A stretch of 49,042 nucleotides of DNA, from positions 1 to 49,042 of the forward strand of contig JAUXGZ010000006.1 of NCBI GenBank assembly GCA_030621785.1, written 5' to 3'. This DNA is from Gammaproteobacteria bacterium. GTDB lineage: Bacteria; Pseudomonadota; Gammaproteobacteria; DSM-19610. Below the pieces are notes generated by a model. That model made no database searches and was not told the origin of the DNA. It saw only the letters and a program-made list of their open reading frames with translations. Position numbers and translations under genes: made by a program. Positions 1 through 7,425 of the stretch are shown in pieces. Every line of letters starts with the position of its first letter. The stretch's first letter is position 1.

Positions 1-1
1 G

Positions 2-370
2 GACGAAGCAACCGTGCATCTGCAACACGTAGACGGTGTAATGATCGGTCGCGAGGCCTACCATAATCCCTGGTTGCTGGCGGATGTCGATCGGCGTTTC
101 TTCGCCGACAAGACATCGGTGGCAGGGTCACGCCGGCAGATTGTCGAACGGTTTATACCTTATGTGGAACAGGAACTCGAAAAAGGGGTTCGCCTGCACC
201 AGATGACGCGGCACATTCTCGGCCTGTTCCACGGCCGGCCCGGTGCCCGTGCCTGGCGTCGGCATCTGAGTGAGCGTGCCAACAAGCCGGGTGCCGGTGT
301 AGAGGTTGTCGAAGCGGCACTGGCGACGGTCGTTGCCGCAGCATCTGCTATCGGCTACAGGTGTGACTGA
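2..370 (+). CDS. dusA: tRNA-dihydrouridine synthase A, C-terminal part
   Basis: This is the last 122 codons of a gene that begins before the window. DusA reduces uridine to dihydrouridine in the D-loop of tRNAs, using FMN and NADPH. The visible part starts just before VDGVMIGREAYHNPW, the end of the TIM-barrel FMN domain typical of DusA, and runs into the helical tRNA-binding domain with the H-x-L-G-L-F-x-G-R-P-G-A-R-x-W-R signature. The frame is open from the first complete codon and stops with TGA at 370. The stop overlaps the 3' end of the convergent trxC gene by 16 bases. Family assignment is firm; only the start is missing. Confidence 0.93.
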   Translation, partial: DEATVHLQHVDGVMIGREAYHNPWLLADVDRRFFADKTSVAGSRRQIVERFIPYVEQELEKGVRLHQMTRHILGLFHGRPGARAWRRHLSERANKPGAGVEVVEAALATVVAAASAIGYRCD

Positions 371-789
371 AGCCATTGCGTCAGGTTGCGCGCATCCATC
401 GCACCGGCCTGCCGGGCGACTTCCCGGCCATTTTTAAATATCGCGACGGTAGGAATACTGCGAATCCCGAACTGCGTAGCGGTTTGTTGTGCGAGTTCCG
501 TATTGAGTTTGGCAAAGCGGATACGCGGTTCCATTTGCGTGGCAACACTTTCAAACTGCGGTGCCATCATTTTGCAGGGACCGCACCAGGGTGCCCAGAA
601 GTCCACGACCACCGGCAGGTCATTGCGGCTGATATGACGCGCGAAACTCTGGTCGGTCAGTTCCACGGGATGGCCGTTAAACAGTGGATGCTTGCACTTC
701 CCGCATTTCGGGTGATTGCCCAGCTTGTCTTCTGGAATACGGTTAATGGCCTGGCAATGCGGACAGACCACGTGAGTTGCCTGAGTCAC
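355..789 (-). CDS. trxC: thioredoxin TrxC (thioredoxin 2)
   Basis: A 144-residue cytosolic disulfide reductase. The N-terminus has two CxxC pairs (C9/C12 and C29/C32) that form the zinc finger separating TrxC from TrxA. The thioredoxin domain follows, with the catalytic WCGPC (C69, C72) and the cis-proline segment RSIPT. Length equals the usual TrxC length. Translation appears to start at GTG (787-789), with an AAGGAT ribosome site eight bases upstream. In other gammaproteobacteria TrxC helps in oxidative stress and can reduce ribonucleotide reductase. It is convergent with dusA, and its own upstream region faces the end of pepN, so it is probably a single-gene transcript. Confidence 0.95.
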   Translation of the reverse strand: MTQATHVVCPHCQAINRIPEDKLGNHPKCGKCKHPLFNGHPVELTDQSFARHISRNDLPVVVDFWAPWCGPCKMMAPQFESVATQMEPRIRFAKLNTELAQQTATQFGIRSIPTVAIFKNGREVARQAGAMDARNLTQWLQSHL

Positions 790-880
790 GACTTTTATCC
801 TTCAGTTTGTTCGGGTGAGTAAGAAAGCAGATGGGGACGGTTGACGGGTTTTTCAAGCACTGCCTGCCGGTTCCCGGTAC

Positions 881-3550
881 TCAGCCGAGGCTTTTGGACA
901 CAATCTCGTACACGTCCCGTGAGATTCCAGAGCTGGCCAGAATACGTTCCAGTTCACCTTGCATGCGTTCCTGTCGTTGCTTGTCGAAGCGTTTCCAGCG
1001 ACTCAGTGCACTGGCCAGGCGGGCGGCCATTTGCGGGTTCATGCGATCCAGCTCCAGAACGCGGTCGGCAAGAAAACGGTAGCCTTCACCGCTGGCGGCA
1101 TGGAAACGCACCTGATTTCCCTGGCAGAAACGGCCGATCAGTGCGCGCACCTTGTTCGGGTTGGTCATACGAAAGGCAGGGTGTCCGAGTAGTTGCTGAA
1201 CGCGTTGCAGCGTATCAGGCAGTCGGGAGCCTGCCTGGATGGTGAACCATTTGTCGACGACCTGCGGGTCGTGTTCCCATTGCTGGTAAAAGCGCTCCAG
1301 GTAATGATCTCGCTCCGGCCACTTGAACTGACTTAGCGAGGTCAGTGCGGACAGGGTATCTGTCATGTTGGTTGAGGTTTCCAGTTGTGTCAGGCACAGG
1401 TTACGTGCCTCACCACGGCGGGTTTCCAGAACACAGGCCAGGCACAGATTTTTCAGTGTGCGCTTGCCCATTTCACCGGCATCGAAGCGGTAGGGCTGGT
1501 CATGCTGGTGCAGCCGGTAGGTTGCCTTGAAGGTGTCGTACAGCCGTTCGCCCAGCGTACTGTACACGAACTCCCGGGCCGTATGAATTGCGTCCACGTC
1601 GACTACATCGCACTGGTCGGCCAGATAAGATTCCGAGGGCAGGGTGATTGCCTGTGCAACGAGCGCAGGATCCAGTGTTTCGTTCTGCAACGTGGCCCGG
1701 ACCGCTTCGATAAACTGTTGGTCCAGTAACAACGGGCGATCCGTTTGCACCTTCTCTACCAACGCAAGAATGATTTTGATTGCCAGGGTCTGGCCAGCGT
1801 CCCAGCGGTTGAAGGGGTCCGGATCATGGGCGAACAGGAAGGCCAGTTCATCGCTGGAACGTTCCTGTTTGATCTTTACCGGCGCAGAGAAATGACGTAA
1901 CAACGACAGCACCGGCTTGTTTTTGACCTGGTTGAAGACAAACTGCTGCTCCATTTCACGCAGTTCCAGCATGTGGTGCGTGCCCGGGGATGTTTCCACG
2001 TTATCCGGATACAGGGGGATTGCCTGTCCGGACTGGTCGAGCAGTGCCATATCCAGTGGAATATGGAATGCTTCCTTGTGGTCCTGTCCGGGTGTGGGCG
2101 GGCAGTGCTGCTGCAGCTGCAGGCGGTACTGTTGCTGCGTCTCATCGTAGACTTCCTGTACCCGGATCTGTGGCGTACCGGCCTGGCTGTACCAGCGTTT
2201 GAACTGTTGCAGGTCAATGCCATTGGCATCTTCCATGGCGGCCACGAAATCGTCCGTAGTTACGGCCTGGCCGTCATGGCGCTCGAAGTACAGGTCGGTG
2301 CCCTTGCGGAAACCTTTGGAGCCAACCAGGTTACAGATCATGCGTACTACCTCGGCGCCCTTGTTGTAGATGGTCACCGTGTAGAAATTACTGATTTCGA
2401 TGTAGGCATCCGGACGTACCGGGTGGGCCATGGGGCTGGCGTCCTGGGCAAACTGGTGGCTGCGCAATACATTGACGTCGGTAATACGCTTGACCGGTCT
2501 GGAGTTCAGGTCGGCGCTGAATTCCTGGTCACGGAAAACGGTAAAGCCTTCCTTGAGACTGAGCTGAAACCAGTCACGACAGGTCACGCGGTTGCCGGAC
2601 CAGTTGTGGAAATACTCGTGGCCGATAATGCTCTGGATGTTGTAGTAGTCGGAGTCGGTGGCGGTTTCCGGACTAGCCAGTACGCAGGAGGCATTGAACA
2701 CGTTCAGTCCCTTGTTTTCCATGGCACCCATGTTGAAGTCGTTGACCGCAACAATCATGTAAACATCCAGGTCATACTCCCGGCCCCAGGTGTCCTCGTC
2801 CCATTTCATCGCCTGTTTGAGCGAGGCCAGGGCGTGGTCGCACTTGTCGCGATTTTCGTGCTCTACATAGATTTCCAGCGTTACTTCGCGCCCCGAGCGT
2901 GTGGTGAAATGATCCTGCTGACAATGCAGGTCGCCTGCTACCAGTGCAAACAGATAACTGGGCTTGGGAAAGGGGTCTTCCCAGGTAACCCAGTGCCGCT
3001 CTTTGTTCAGCTTGCCACGGTTGACCGGGTTCCCGTTGGAAAGCAGCAGCGGGTATCGGGCCTTGTCGGCAACCACGGTCGTGGTGAAACGCGTCATGAC
3101 ATCGGGCCGGTCGGGGAAGTAGCTGATTCTGCGAAACCCTTCCGCTTCGCACTGGGTGCAGAACATGCCACTGGAAACGTACAGGCCTTCGAGCGCAGTA
3201 TTGTTCTCGGGGTGAATCAGGGTTTCGATTTCAACGGTAGCCCGGTCAGGTACATCGAGCAGAGTCAGGCCGTCGTCATCCAGTTTGTACTGGCTTGCAT
3301 CCAGTTCCTGCCCGTCGATTTTCAAAGACTTCAGTTCCAGGTCTTGCCCGTGTAGCAGGACGGAGCGGTCACTGGATGAAGTGCCGCTATCGCGTTCCAG
3401 GTCCAGTCGGCTGGATACGAGGGTATCCACCGGGTCGAGTTCAAATTTCAGCTCTGCCCGGGTGATCTTGCAGGACGGCACCTGGTAGTCCTTGAGGTAA
3501 ATGGTTCCGGGTGCGGAAGTTGCTTCGTTGTCTTTGGCGAGTTCGACCAT
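881..3550 (-). CDS. pepN: aminopeptidase N (M1 family zinc metallopeptidase)
   Basis: An 889-residue cytosolic aminopeptidase that removes N-terminal residues from peptides. The exopeptidase motif GAMEN and the zinc site HEYFH, followed eighteen residues later by the third ligand glutamate (LKEGF), are both present in the first half. The C-terminal half is the alpha-solenoid (DUF3458) domain typical of bacterial PepN. The frame is open upstream to 3697, but the extra 49 residues are arginine-rich and unlike PepN, so the start is placed at the ATG at 3550 (MVELAKDN), giving a length close to the 870 residues of the E. coli enzyme. The gene is divergent from the EAL gene across a 417-base spacer. 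Confidence 0.95.
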   Translation of the reverse strand: MVELAKDNEATSAPGTIYLKDYQVPSCKITRAELKFELDPVDTLVSSRLDLERDSGTSSSDRSVLLHGQDLELKSLKIDGQELDASQYKLDDDGLTLLDVPDRATVEIETLIHPENNTALEGLYVSSGMFCTQCEAEGFRRISYFPDRPDVMTRFTTTVVADKARYPLLLSNGNPVNRGKLNKERHWVTWEDPFPKPSYLFALVAGDLHCQQDHFTTRSGREVTLEIYVEHENRDKCDHALASLKQAMKWDEDTWGREYDLDVYMIVAVNDFNMGAMENKGLNVFNASCVLASPETATDSDYYNIQSIIGHEYFHNWSGNRVTCRDWFQLSLKEGFTVFRDQEFSADLNSRPVKRITDVNVLRSHQFAQDASPMAHPVRPDAYIEISNFYTVTIYNKGAEVVRMICNLVGSKGFRKGTDLYFERHDGQAVTTDDFVAAMEDANGIDLQQFKRWYSQAGTPQIRVQEVYDETQQQYRLQLQQHCPPTPGQDHKEAFHIPLDMALLDQSGQAIPLYPDNVETSPGTHHMLELREMEQQFVFNQVKNKPVLSLLRHFSAPVKIKQERSSDELAFLFAHDPDPFNRWDAGQTLAIKIILALVEKVQTDRPLLLDQQFIEAVRATLQNETLDPALVAQAITLPSESYLADQCDVVDVDAIHTAREFVYSTLGERLYDTFKATYRLHQHDQPYRFDAGEMGKRTLKNLCLACVLETRRGEARNLCLTQLETSTNMTDTLSALTSLSQFKWPERDHYLERFYQQWEHDPQVVDKWFTIQAGSRLPDTLQRVQQLLGHPAFRMTNPNKVRALIGRFCQGNQVRFHAASGEGYRFLADRVLELDRMNPQMAARLASALSRWKRFDKQRQERMQGELERILASSGISRDVYEIVSKSLG

Positions 3551-3967
3551 TGCAGCTGGATTCCGGGAAGAGGCGAAAGGCAATAGTACGGCATATTGTA
3601 GCCCATTTAATAGCCCGCAATGCCTCGATAGTATCCGCCGGTTCCACGCCTTCGGAGTAGTCCTTGTTGACGCCAGCCGCCGGTGCAGCCTGCACAATGA
3701 ACAATACCTCTCCCGCTCGGGCGGTACGTCAGTTTTCAGTCGGTAAGTGTCAGAAAATTATATTGTTATTTATTCGTACACTCCACTATACTTTCGCCGG
3801 CACTGGTTCATCCCGAATATTTGCGGCAGCGCAACAAGGTTGCAGGCAGAGCGCAGGAGAATCCGGCCAGAGAGAATGGAAGCCTATTTGCGAGGTGGAT
3901 TTCGGGTCGGCCGGAGTTGCCTTTCCAGGGATGAAATGTCCATGCGACCCCAGGGGCGCCACAGGCC
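3551..3967. promoter_or_regulatory. divergent promoter region between pepN and the EAL gene
   Basis: A 417-base spacer without a convincing gene. An AT-rich centre holds possible sigma-70 elements for both directions. Rightward, TTGTTA at 3763-3768 and TATACT at 3787-3792 are separated by 18 bases, about 170 bases ahead of the EAL start. Leftward, a TATAAT lies on the minus strand at 3757-3762, about 200 bases ahead of pepN, with only a poor -35 match. No clear operator repeat was found. The elements are called by eye and are tentative. Confidence 0.35.
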
Positions 3968-5224
3968 ATGACTGCGAAAATCTGCACCTACAGTGAGTTT
4001 CATGACCGGTTTCATCTGGCGTTGAATCGCGCCCAGCGCAGCAGGAAACACGTTCTTCTGCTTCAGGTCCGCTTGCGAGCAGAAGCCTCCGATGAGTCGC
4101 CCGGGCTGGATGAACGCCTGTCAGCACTCGCCATTCGACGCATTGGAACCTGCCTGCGTTCCAGCGATACGGTTTGTCAGCATGGTAAGCGAGAGCTGGC
4201 GATTCTGATGGAGGACGTTCGCGATTCCGCCTTCGTTCCATCGGTAATTGAAAAATTGCATACCACCTTCAGCCATCCGACTCGTACCGGTGACGAAGAT
4301 GTGTTGCTGTTGCCCAGCTATGGGGCAAGCCTTTATCCGATTGATGGTCATGATACAGATAAACTCTGGCAACGGGCCGCTGAGGCTTTGCAGCTTGCCT
4401 GCGAGTCAGAACCAGGTGCCTTTCGGTTTTCTGCGGACGTGGCGAACCATGGGGCGATGCAGCGTTTTGAACTGGGCAAGGATTTGCACGAAGCCTATCA
4501 GAACCAGGAATTCAGGATAGTTTATCAGCCGGTGTTCACCGTGGACGGGAAGCGCGTCAGCGCGATTGAAGCGTTTATTCGCTGGGATCATCCCGAACGT
4601 GGAGCGTTGCTGCCAGAGGCATTTCTGCACCTGCTGGAAGATACCGGGCTGATTATCCCTGTGGGCGAAAGGGTTCTGCATGAATCCTGTCAGTTTGCCC
4701 GCACGCTGCTCGATGATGGGCATGAAGGTATTCGGGTCTGCGTGAATATTTCCGCGCGCCAACTGACGGACCCCGGTTTCCTGCTGGGCGCGCTGAATGC
4801 GTTGTACGATGCGCAACTGGATCCTTCGCTACTGCAGCTGGAGTTCTCGGAACAGGCACTGGCCAGCATACCGGATGCGGCCCAGCGCCTGTTACCGGAT
4901 ATCCGCAAGGCCGGAATCCGCGTGGCGGTCGATCATTTTGGCTCGGGTGAATCGTCGCTGGCCGAACTGATCCGGCTGCCCATCAGCCTGATCAAGATCG
5001 ACCGTCTGCTGGTACAGAAAATTGTCGGTGACCCGGTTTCAAATGCCATTGCCTCGGGCATATTCGCACTTGCGCAGGGTACCGGTATGGACGTTGCCGC
5101 TGTCGGGGTCGAGGCAGCTACACAGATCGGTGTGCTGGACGAGATGGGTTGCAAGGAGATCCAGGGTCACTATCTTGCCGATGCGTTCACCGGTACCGAA
5201 CTGGAACCCTGGTTACCCAACTAG
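3968..5224 (+). CDS. degenerate GGDEF/EAL-domain protein, probably catalytically inactive
   Basis: A 418-residue cytosolic protein with no membrane helix. Residues 1-155 resemble a worn-down GGDEF domain with no GG(D/E)EF active site. Residues about 165-415 form an EAL domain of the cyclic-di-GMP phosphodiesterase family. The EAL glutamate is kept (E201, in EAFIR), as are the NISARQL asparagine, the glutamate in LEFSE and the KID lysine and aspartate. Two key loops are altered: DDFGTG reads D322-H323-FGSG, and the EGVE motif reads V379-GVE, so the first glutamate, important for catalysis in RocR-type enzymes, is gone. I infer a cyclic-di-GMP-binding or protein-binding role rather than hydrolysis. 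It ends four bases into the convergent small membrane-protein gene. Confidence 0.85.
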   Translation: MTAKICTYSEFHDRFHLALNRAQRSRKHVLLLQVRLRAEASDESPGLDERLSALAIRRIGTCLRSSDTVCQHGKRELAILMEDVRDSAFVPSVIEKLHTTFSHPTRTGDEDVLLLPSYGASLYPIDGHDTDKLWQRAAEALQLACESEPGAFRFSADVANHGAMQRFELGKDLHEAYQNQEFRIVYQPVFTVDGKRVSAIEAFIRWDHPERGALLPEAFLHLLEDTGLIIPVGERVLHESCQFARTLLDDGHEGIRVCVNISARQLTDPGFLLGALNALYDAQLDPSLLQLEFSEQALASIPDAAQRLLPDIRKAGIRVAVDHFGSGESSLAELIRLPISLIKIDRLLVQKIVGDPVSNAIASGIFALAQGTGMDVAAVGVEAATQIGVLDEMGCKEIQGHYLADAFTGTELEPWLPN

Positions 5225-5409
5225 CCCCGAACCATCAGGATCAGAAGGGCGACAAAGCCCGCTACCATCAGTATCGGGATGATGGCGGAACGCCAGTCTT
5301 CGGAAGTGCCTTTCGGACCATTCTTCAGCATATTGCTGGCAGCCGGCCATAGTCGGAAGACCATGAAGCCGAGCGCGATGGCGACGGTTATCTGTAGCCA
5401 GAGGGGCAT
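5221..5409 (-). CDS. small two-helix membrane protein of unknown function
   Basis: A 62-residue protein starting at the ATG at 5407-5409 (MPLWLQITV). Helix one is about residues 6-20; a polar loop with NMLKNGPKGTSEDW follows; helix two, about residues 43-60, ends with a basic tail. The frame stays open further upstream to 5595, but those residues are rich in Cys, Ser and Pro and overlap the gene before it, so the short form is chosen. It overlaps the convergent EAL gene by four bases. The composition and the two clean hydrophobic blocks suggest a real inner-membrane protein. I do not recognise the family, and no good ribosome site is visible. Confidence 0.6.
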   Translation of the reverse strand: MPLWLQITVAIALGFMVFRLWPAASNMLKNGPKGTSEDWRSAIIPILMVAGFVALLILMVRG

Positions 5410-5437
5410 AAATGCACGTGAAACAGGACAGGGAGAG

Positions 5438-5471
5438 CCGGCAGAACCAGGAACCTCCCTGGTTCTGCCGG
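5438..5471 (-). terminator. strong hairpin downstream of the BI-1 gene
   Basis: A perfect 14-base inverted repeat, with arms at 5438-5451 and 5458-5471 (minus-strand arm starts CCGGCAGAACC) and a six-base loop. It lies 17 bases after the BI-1 stop codon. No T-run follows on the minus strand, so it may be an RNA-stabilising or Rho-assisted 3' hairpin rather than a standard intrinsic terminator. Confidence 0.55.
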
Positions 5472-5488
5472 AACGTATCGTTACCCGG

Positions 5489-6163
5489 TCAGTCGTTTCC
5501 CCCGGAGAACGCGCCGAGCAGATGCAGCATGGCGACGAACATGTTGTAGATATCCAGGTACAATGACACGGTGGCGCGGATGTAGTTGGTCTCACCGCCG
5601 TGAATGATGCGGCTGGTGTCGAACAGGATCATGCCGCTCATCAACAGAACGATCGCCGCCGACATGGCCAGCGACAGGGCCGGGATCGCCAGGAAAATGT
5701 TGGCGATCATCGCGACCAGTACGACGATCAGTCCGGCGAACAGGAAACCGCCCATGAAACTGAAATCACGTCGTGAGGTAAGCACGTAACCGGACAGTGC
5801 CAGGAATACGATACCGGTGCCGCCGAGTGCGGTGCCGACAACCTGGCCCCCGTTGGGCATAGCCAGGTAGTGACTCAGCATCGGACCCAGTCCAAAGCCC
5901 AGCAGGCCGGCTACACCGAAGACCACCACGATGCCCATGCTGGAATTCTCTGTGCGTGGCAGAACCAGCCAGATGAGTGCCAGCGCACCCAGTGAACTAA
6001 CCATAGAGGCTGTCGGTGAGACCGCAACTGTCATGGACAGGCCGGCTGTCAGGGCGCTGAACAGCAGGGTCATGGACAGCAGCATATAGGTGTTGCGTAA
6101 CACCTTGTTGGTCGACAGCTCCGAGGGCTGTGCTCGAACTACCGTATTGTCCAGTCGATTCAT
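5489..6163 (-). CDS. Bax inhibitor-1 (YccA/YbhL-type) integral membrane protein
   Basis: A 224-residue protein with about seven transmembrane helices from residue 25 onward. The family-typical stretch FDTSRIIHGGETNYIRATVSLYLDIYN lies near the C-terminus. In this family two aspartates in the last helices form the pH-sensing pair, and LYLDIYNMFV supplies one of them. Bacterial members include YccA, a modulator of the FtsH protease, and the calcium-leak channel YetJ. The start is set at the ATG at 6163 (MNRLDN) because GAGGA lies ten bases upstream on the minus strand. An in-frame ATG seven codons earlier lacks this. The gene appears monocistronic. Confidence 0.93.
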   Translation of the reverse strand: MNRLDNTVVRAQPSELSTNKVLRNTYMLLSMTLLFSALTAGLSMTVAVSPTASMVSSLGALALIWLVLPRTENSSMGIVVVFGVAGLLGFGLGPMLSHYLAMPNGGQVVGTALGGTGIVFLALSGYVLTSRRDFSFMGGFLFAGLIVVLVAMIANIFLAIPALSLAMSAAIVLLMSGMILFDTSRIIHGGETNYIRATVSLYLDIYNMFVAMLHLLGAFSGGND

Positions 6164-6333
6164 GTTGTCGTATTCCTCATTCAATTAGGGCGATAATCCA
6201 GCTGACCAGGCAGCATACCTGCGAGTATAGCTGAATATGCGCTTTGACGGGCATTTCAGCAAGAAGTTCCCGGTATTCACGAAAGGACTTCCGCAAACGG
6301 CCTGCTTTCATTATCCTTGGCAGCGATCGTTCC

Positions 6334-6423
6334 GGAGAGGTGGCTGAGCGGTTGAAAGCACCGGTCTTGAAAACCGGCGAGGTTTAACGACCTTCCAGGG
6401 TTCGAACCCCTGCCTCTCCGCCA
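6334..6423 (+). tRNA. tRNA-Ser (UGA)
   Basis: A 90-base class II tRNA with a long variable arm. The acceptor stem GGAGAGG at 6334-6340 pairs with CCTCTCC at 6413-6419, followed by G and an encoded CCA. The anticodon stem CCGGT/ACCGG closes a loop reading CTTGAAA, which gives anticodon UGA. The T-arm has the usual GGTTCGAACCC. Confidence 0.97.
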
Positions 6424-6502
6424 TGTAAAACAATAACTTACAACGCTATTCCATTTCGCCTGGTTACCACAGTTCACGTGAAGTGCTGCTGCACTGTAAG
6501 CT

Positions 6503-6844
6503 TCAGGCCACCCGTTTGATTACGAGTTCCAGCCGGATCTCGTCGTATGGTACAAAGAGGCCATCTACGGATTCTTCCACCAGGCCAAGATCCTTCAGCT
6601 GTTTCACATCCCGATAAAGGTTTCCGGCATCTACATCGAGTGCCCGGGCAAACGCCCGCAGTCCGATCGGTCCCATCCGCTGCATTTCCTGGAGGATGCG
6701 TAGGCGCCTGGGTGTCAGCACCTTATGCAAAATCTCGAGATCGGAAAACGACAGGAATTCGCCCTGCCGTTTTCCTCTTGTGGCTGACAGAAATCGTTTG
6801 TTGGCCATTTTCCGGTCAGCGACTTCAATCGTCAAAATCTTCAT
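6503..6844 (-). CDS. winged-helix antitoxin-like DNA-binding protein (HVO_A0114/TumA-like)
   Basis: A 113-residue protein. A poorly structured N-terminus of about 40 residues is followed by a winged helix-turn-helix (LTPRRLRILQEM, then IGLRAFARALDVDAGNLYRDVKQLKDLGLVEE, with a beta-wing to the end). The family is found as the second gene of pairs with DUF6516/TumE-type toxins, where it neutralises the toxin and represses the pair. The ATG at 6844 shares one base with the stop of the upstream toxin frame (TGATG), and a GTG one codon earlier is also possible. The paired palindromes at 7131-7176 are the likely binding sites. The toxin next to it is broken. Confidence 0.75.
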   Translation of the reverse strand: MKILTIEVADRKMANKRFLSATRGKRQGEFLSFSDLEILHKVLTPRRLRILQEMQRMGPIGLRAFARALDVDAGNLYRDVKQLKDLGLVEESVDGLFVPYDEIRLELVIKRVA

Positions 6845-7130
6845 CACGGCACACCTCTCAGTGTATCCACCTGTTCCCAGAAGTCATCGAGCAGTTTTTC
6901 CAGTGACTCGAATGTGTAGTTCAACTCTTCATCGCCGAGGTGGTAATGGTCGCCCTTGCCTGGTTCGTTATCGAAGCGCATCAAACACCGGCCACCCACC
7001 AATAGGCCAGCCGGTACTTGAACGCATGCTCGCTTCCCTGGAGACGATTCGGTACACGCCAGACAACCAGTTCGGCAAAAGCACCCTCACTGAGCACGAC
7101 ACGCTGTCGGAGGAGTTGCTCTGCCTTCAT
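6844..7130 (-). pseudogene. DUF6516/TumE-like toxin, frameshifted
   Basis: The reading frame begins with ATG at 7128-7130 (MKAEQLLRQRVVLSEGAFAELVVWRVP) and matches the start of the DUF6516 (TumE) toxin family up to FKYRLAY. It then hits a stop at 6981. The family continuation (CLMRFDNEPGKGDHYHLGDEELNYTF, ending LLDDFWEQVDTLRGVP) is read in the next frame down to TGA at 6844-6846. Restoring one T in the TATT stretch near 7002-7006 joins both halves into a protein of about 95 residues. This is therefore a one-base deletion, either a real inactivating change or a read error. The surviving antitoxin overlaps the stop codon. Confidence 0.75.
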
Positions 7131-7176
7131 GTTGTCAATTATTACAACACCCCAAGGGGTTGTCAATAGTTACAAC
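7131..7176 (-). promoter_or_regulatory. promoter with two palindromic operators of the toxin-antitoxin pair
   Basis: Two 18-base near-palindromes of the form GTTGTNANNNNTNACAAC lie at 7131-7148 and 7159-7176, with starts 28 bases apart, so they fall on nearly the same helix face. Between and within them, on the minus strand, is a good sigma-70 promoter: TTGACA (7161-7166), a 17-base spacer and AATAAT (7138-7143). The second operator covers the -35 and the first covers the -10. The expected transcription start is within a few bases of the toxin ATG at 7130, so the mRNA would be nearly leaderless. This arrangement suggests autorepression by the winged-helix antitoxin. Confidence 0.65.
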
Positions 7177-7255
7177 ATGGTAACCTGCAATTGTTGGCCT
7201 TTCCCTCGCCCGCGCATGGAAAATTATCTGCCGCCGCAGCCGGAATCTGAATAAA

Positions 7256-7359
7256 CTTGTCTATACTCTTGTCTATACTTGACCCGTTATCCGTCATTCT
7301 GGCGTATGCCGGAATCCGGGGAATCAGCGCATCAGATTCCGGCATTAACCGGGATGACG
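7256..7359. repeat. tandem 12-mers followed by a 68-base palindromic dispersed-type repeat
   Basis: At 7256-7279 the 12-mer CTTGTCTATACT occurs twice in tandem. At 7292-7359 lie 25-base imperfect inverted repeats (7292-7316 and 7335-7359, 20 of 25 positions matching), beginning CGTCATTC and ending GGATGACG. In translation the element gives the IPAYARMT peptide often seen in spurious ORFs from dispersed intergenic palindromes of Proteobacteria. It can form a long hairpin in RNA. Whether it is repeated elsewhere cannot be seen from this window. Confidence 0.6.
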
Positions 7360-7425
7360 TATTGCCCAGAGATCCCCTGGGCATCAGACAGCTGGATGGA
7401 CGCGGGATAAAAAAGGAGTGCCAGG

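Noticed and set aside
1973-3355. A 460-codon open frame on the plus strand inside pepN
   Set aside because: It runs antisense to the PepN coding sequence, which has full family homology, and its own product resembles nothing. It is a shadow of GC-rich codon use.
3441-3704. Alternative upstream starts for pepN and frames in its leader
   Set aside because: The extra residues are arginine-rich, unrelated to PepN, and lie in the promoter region.
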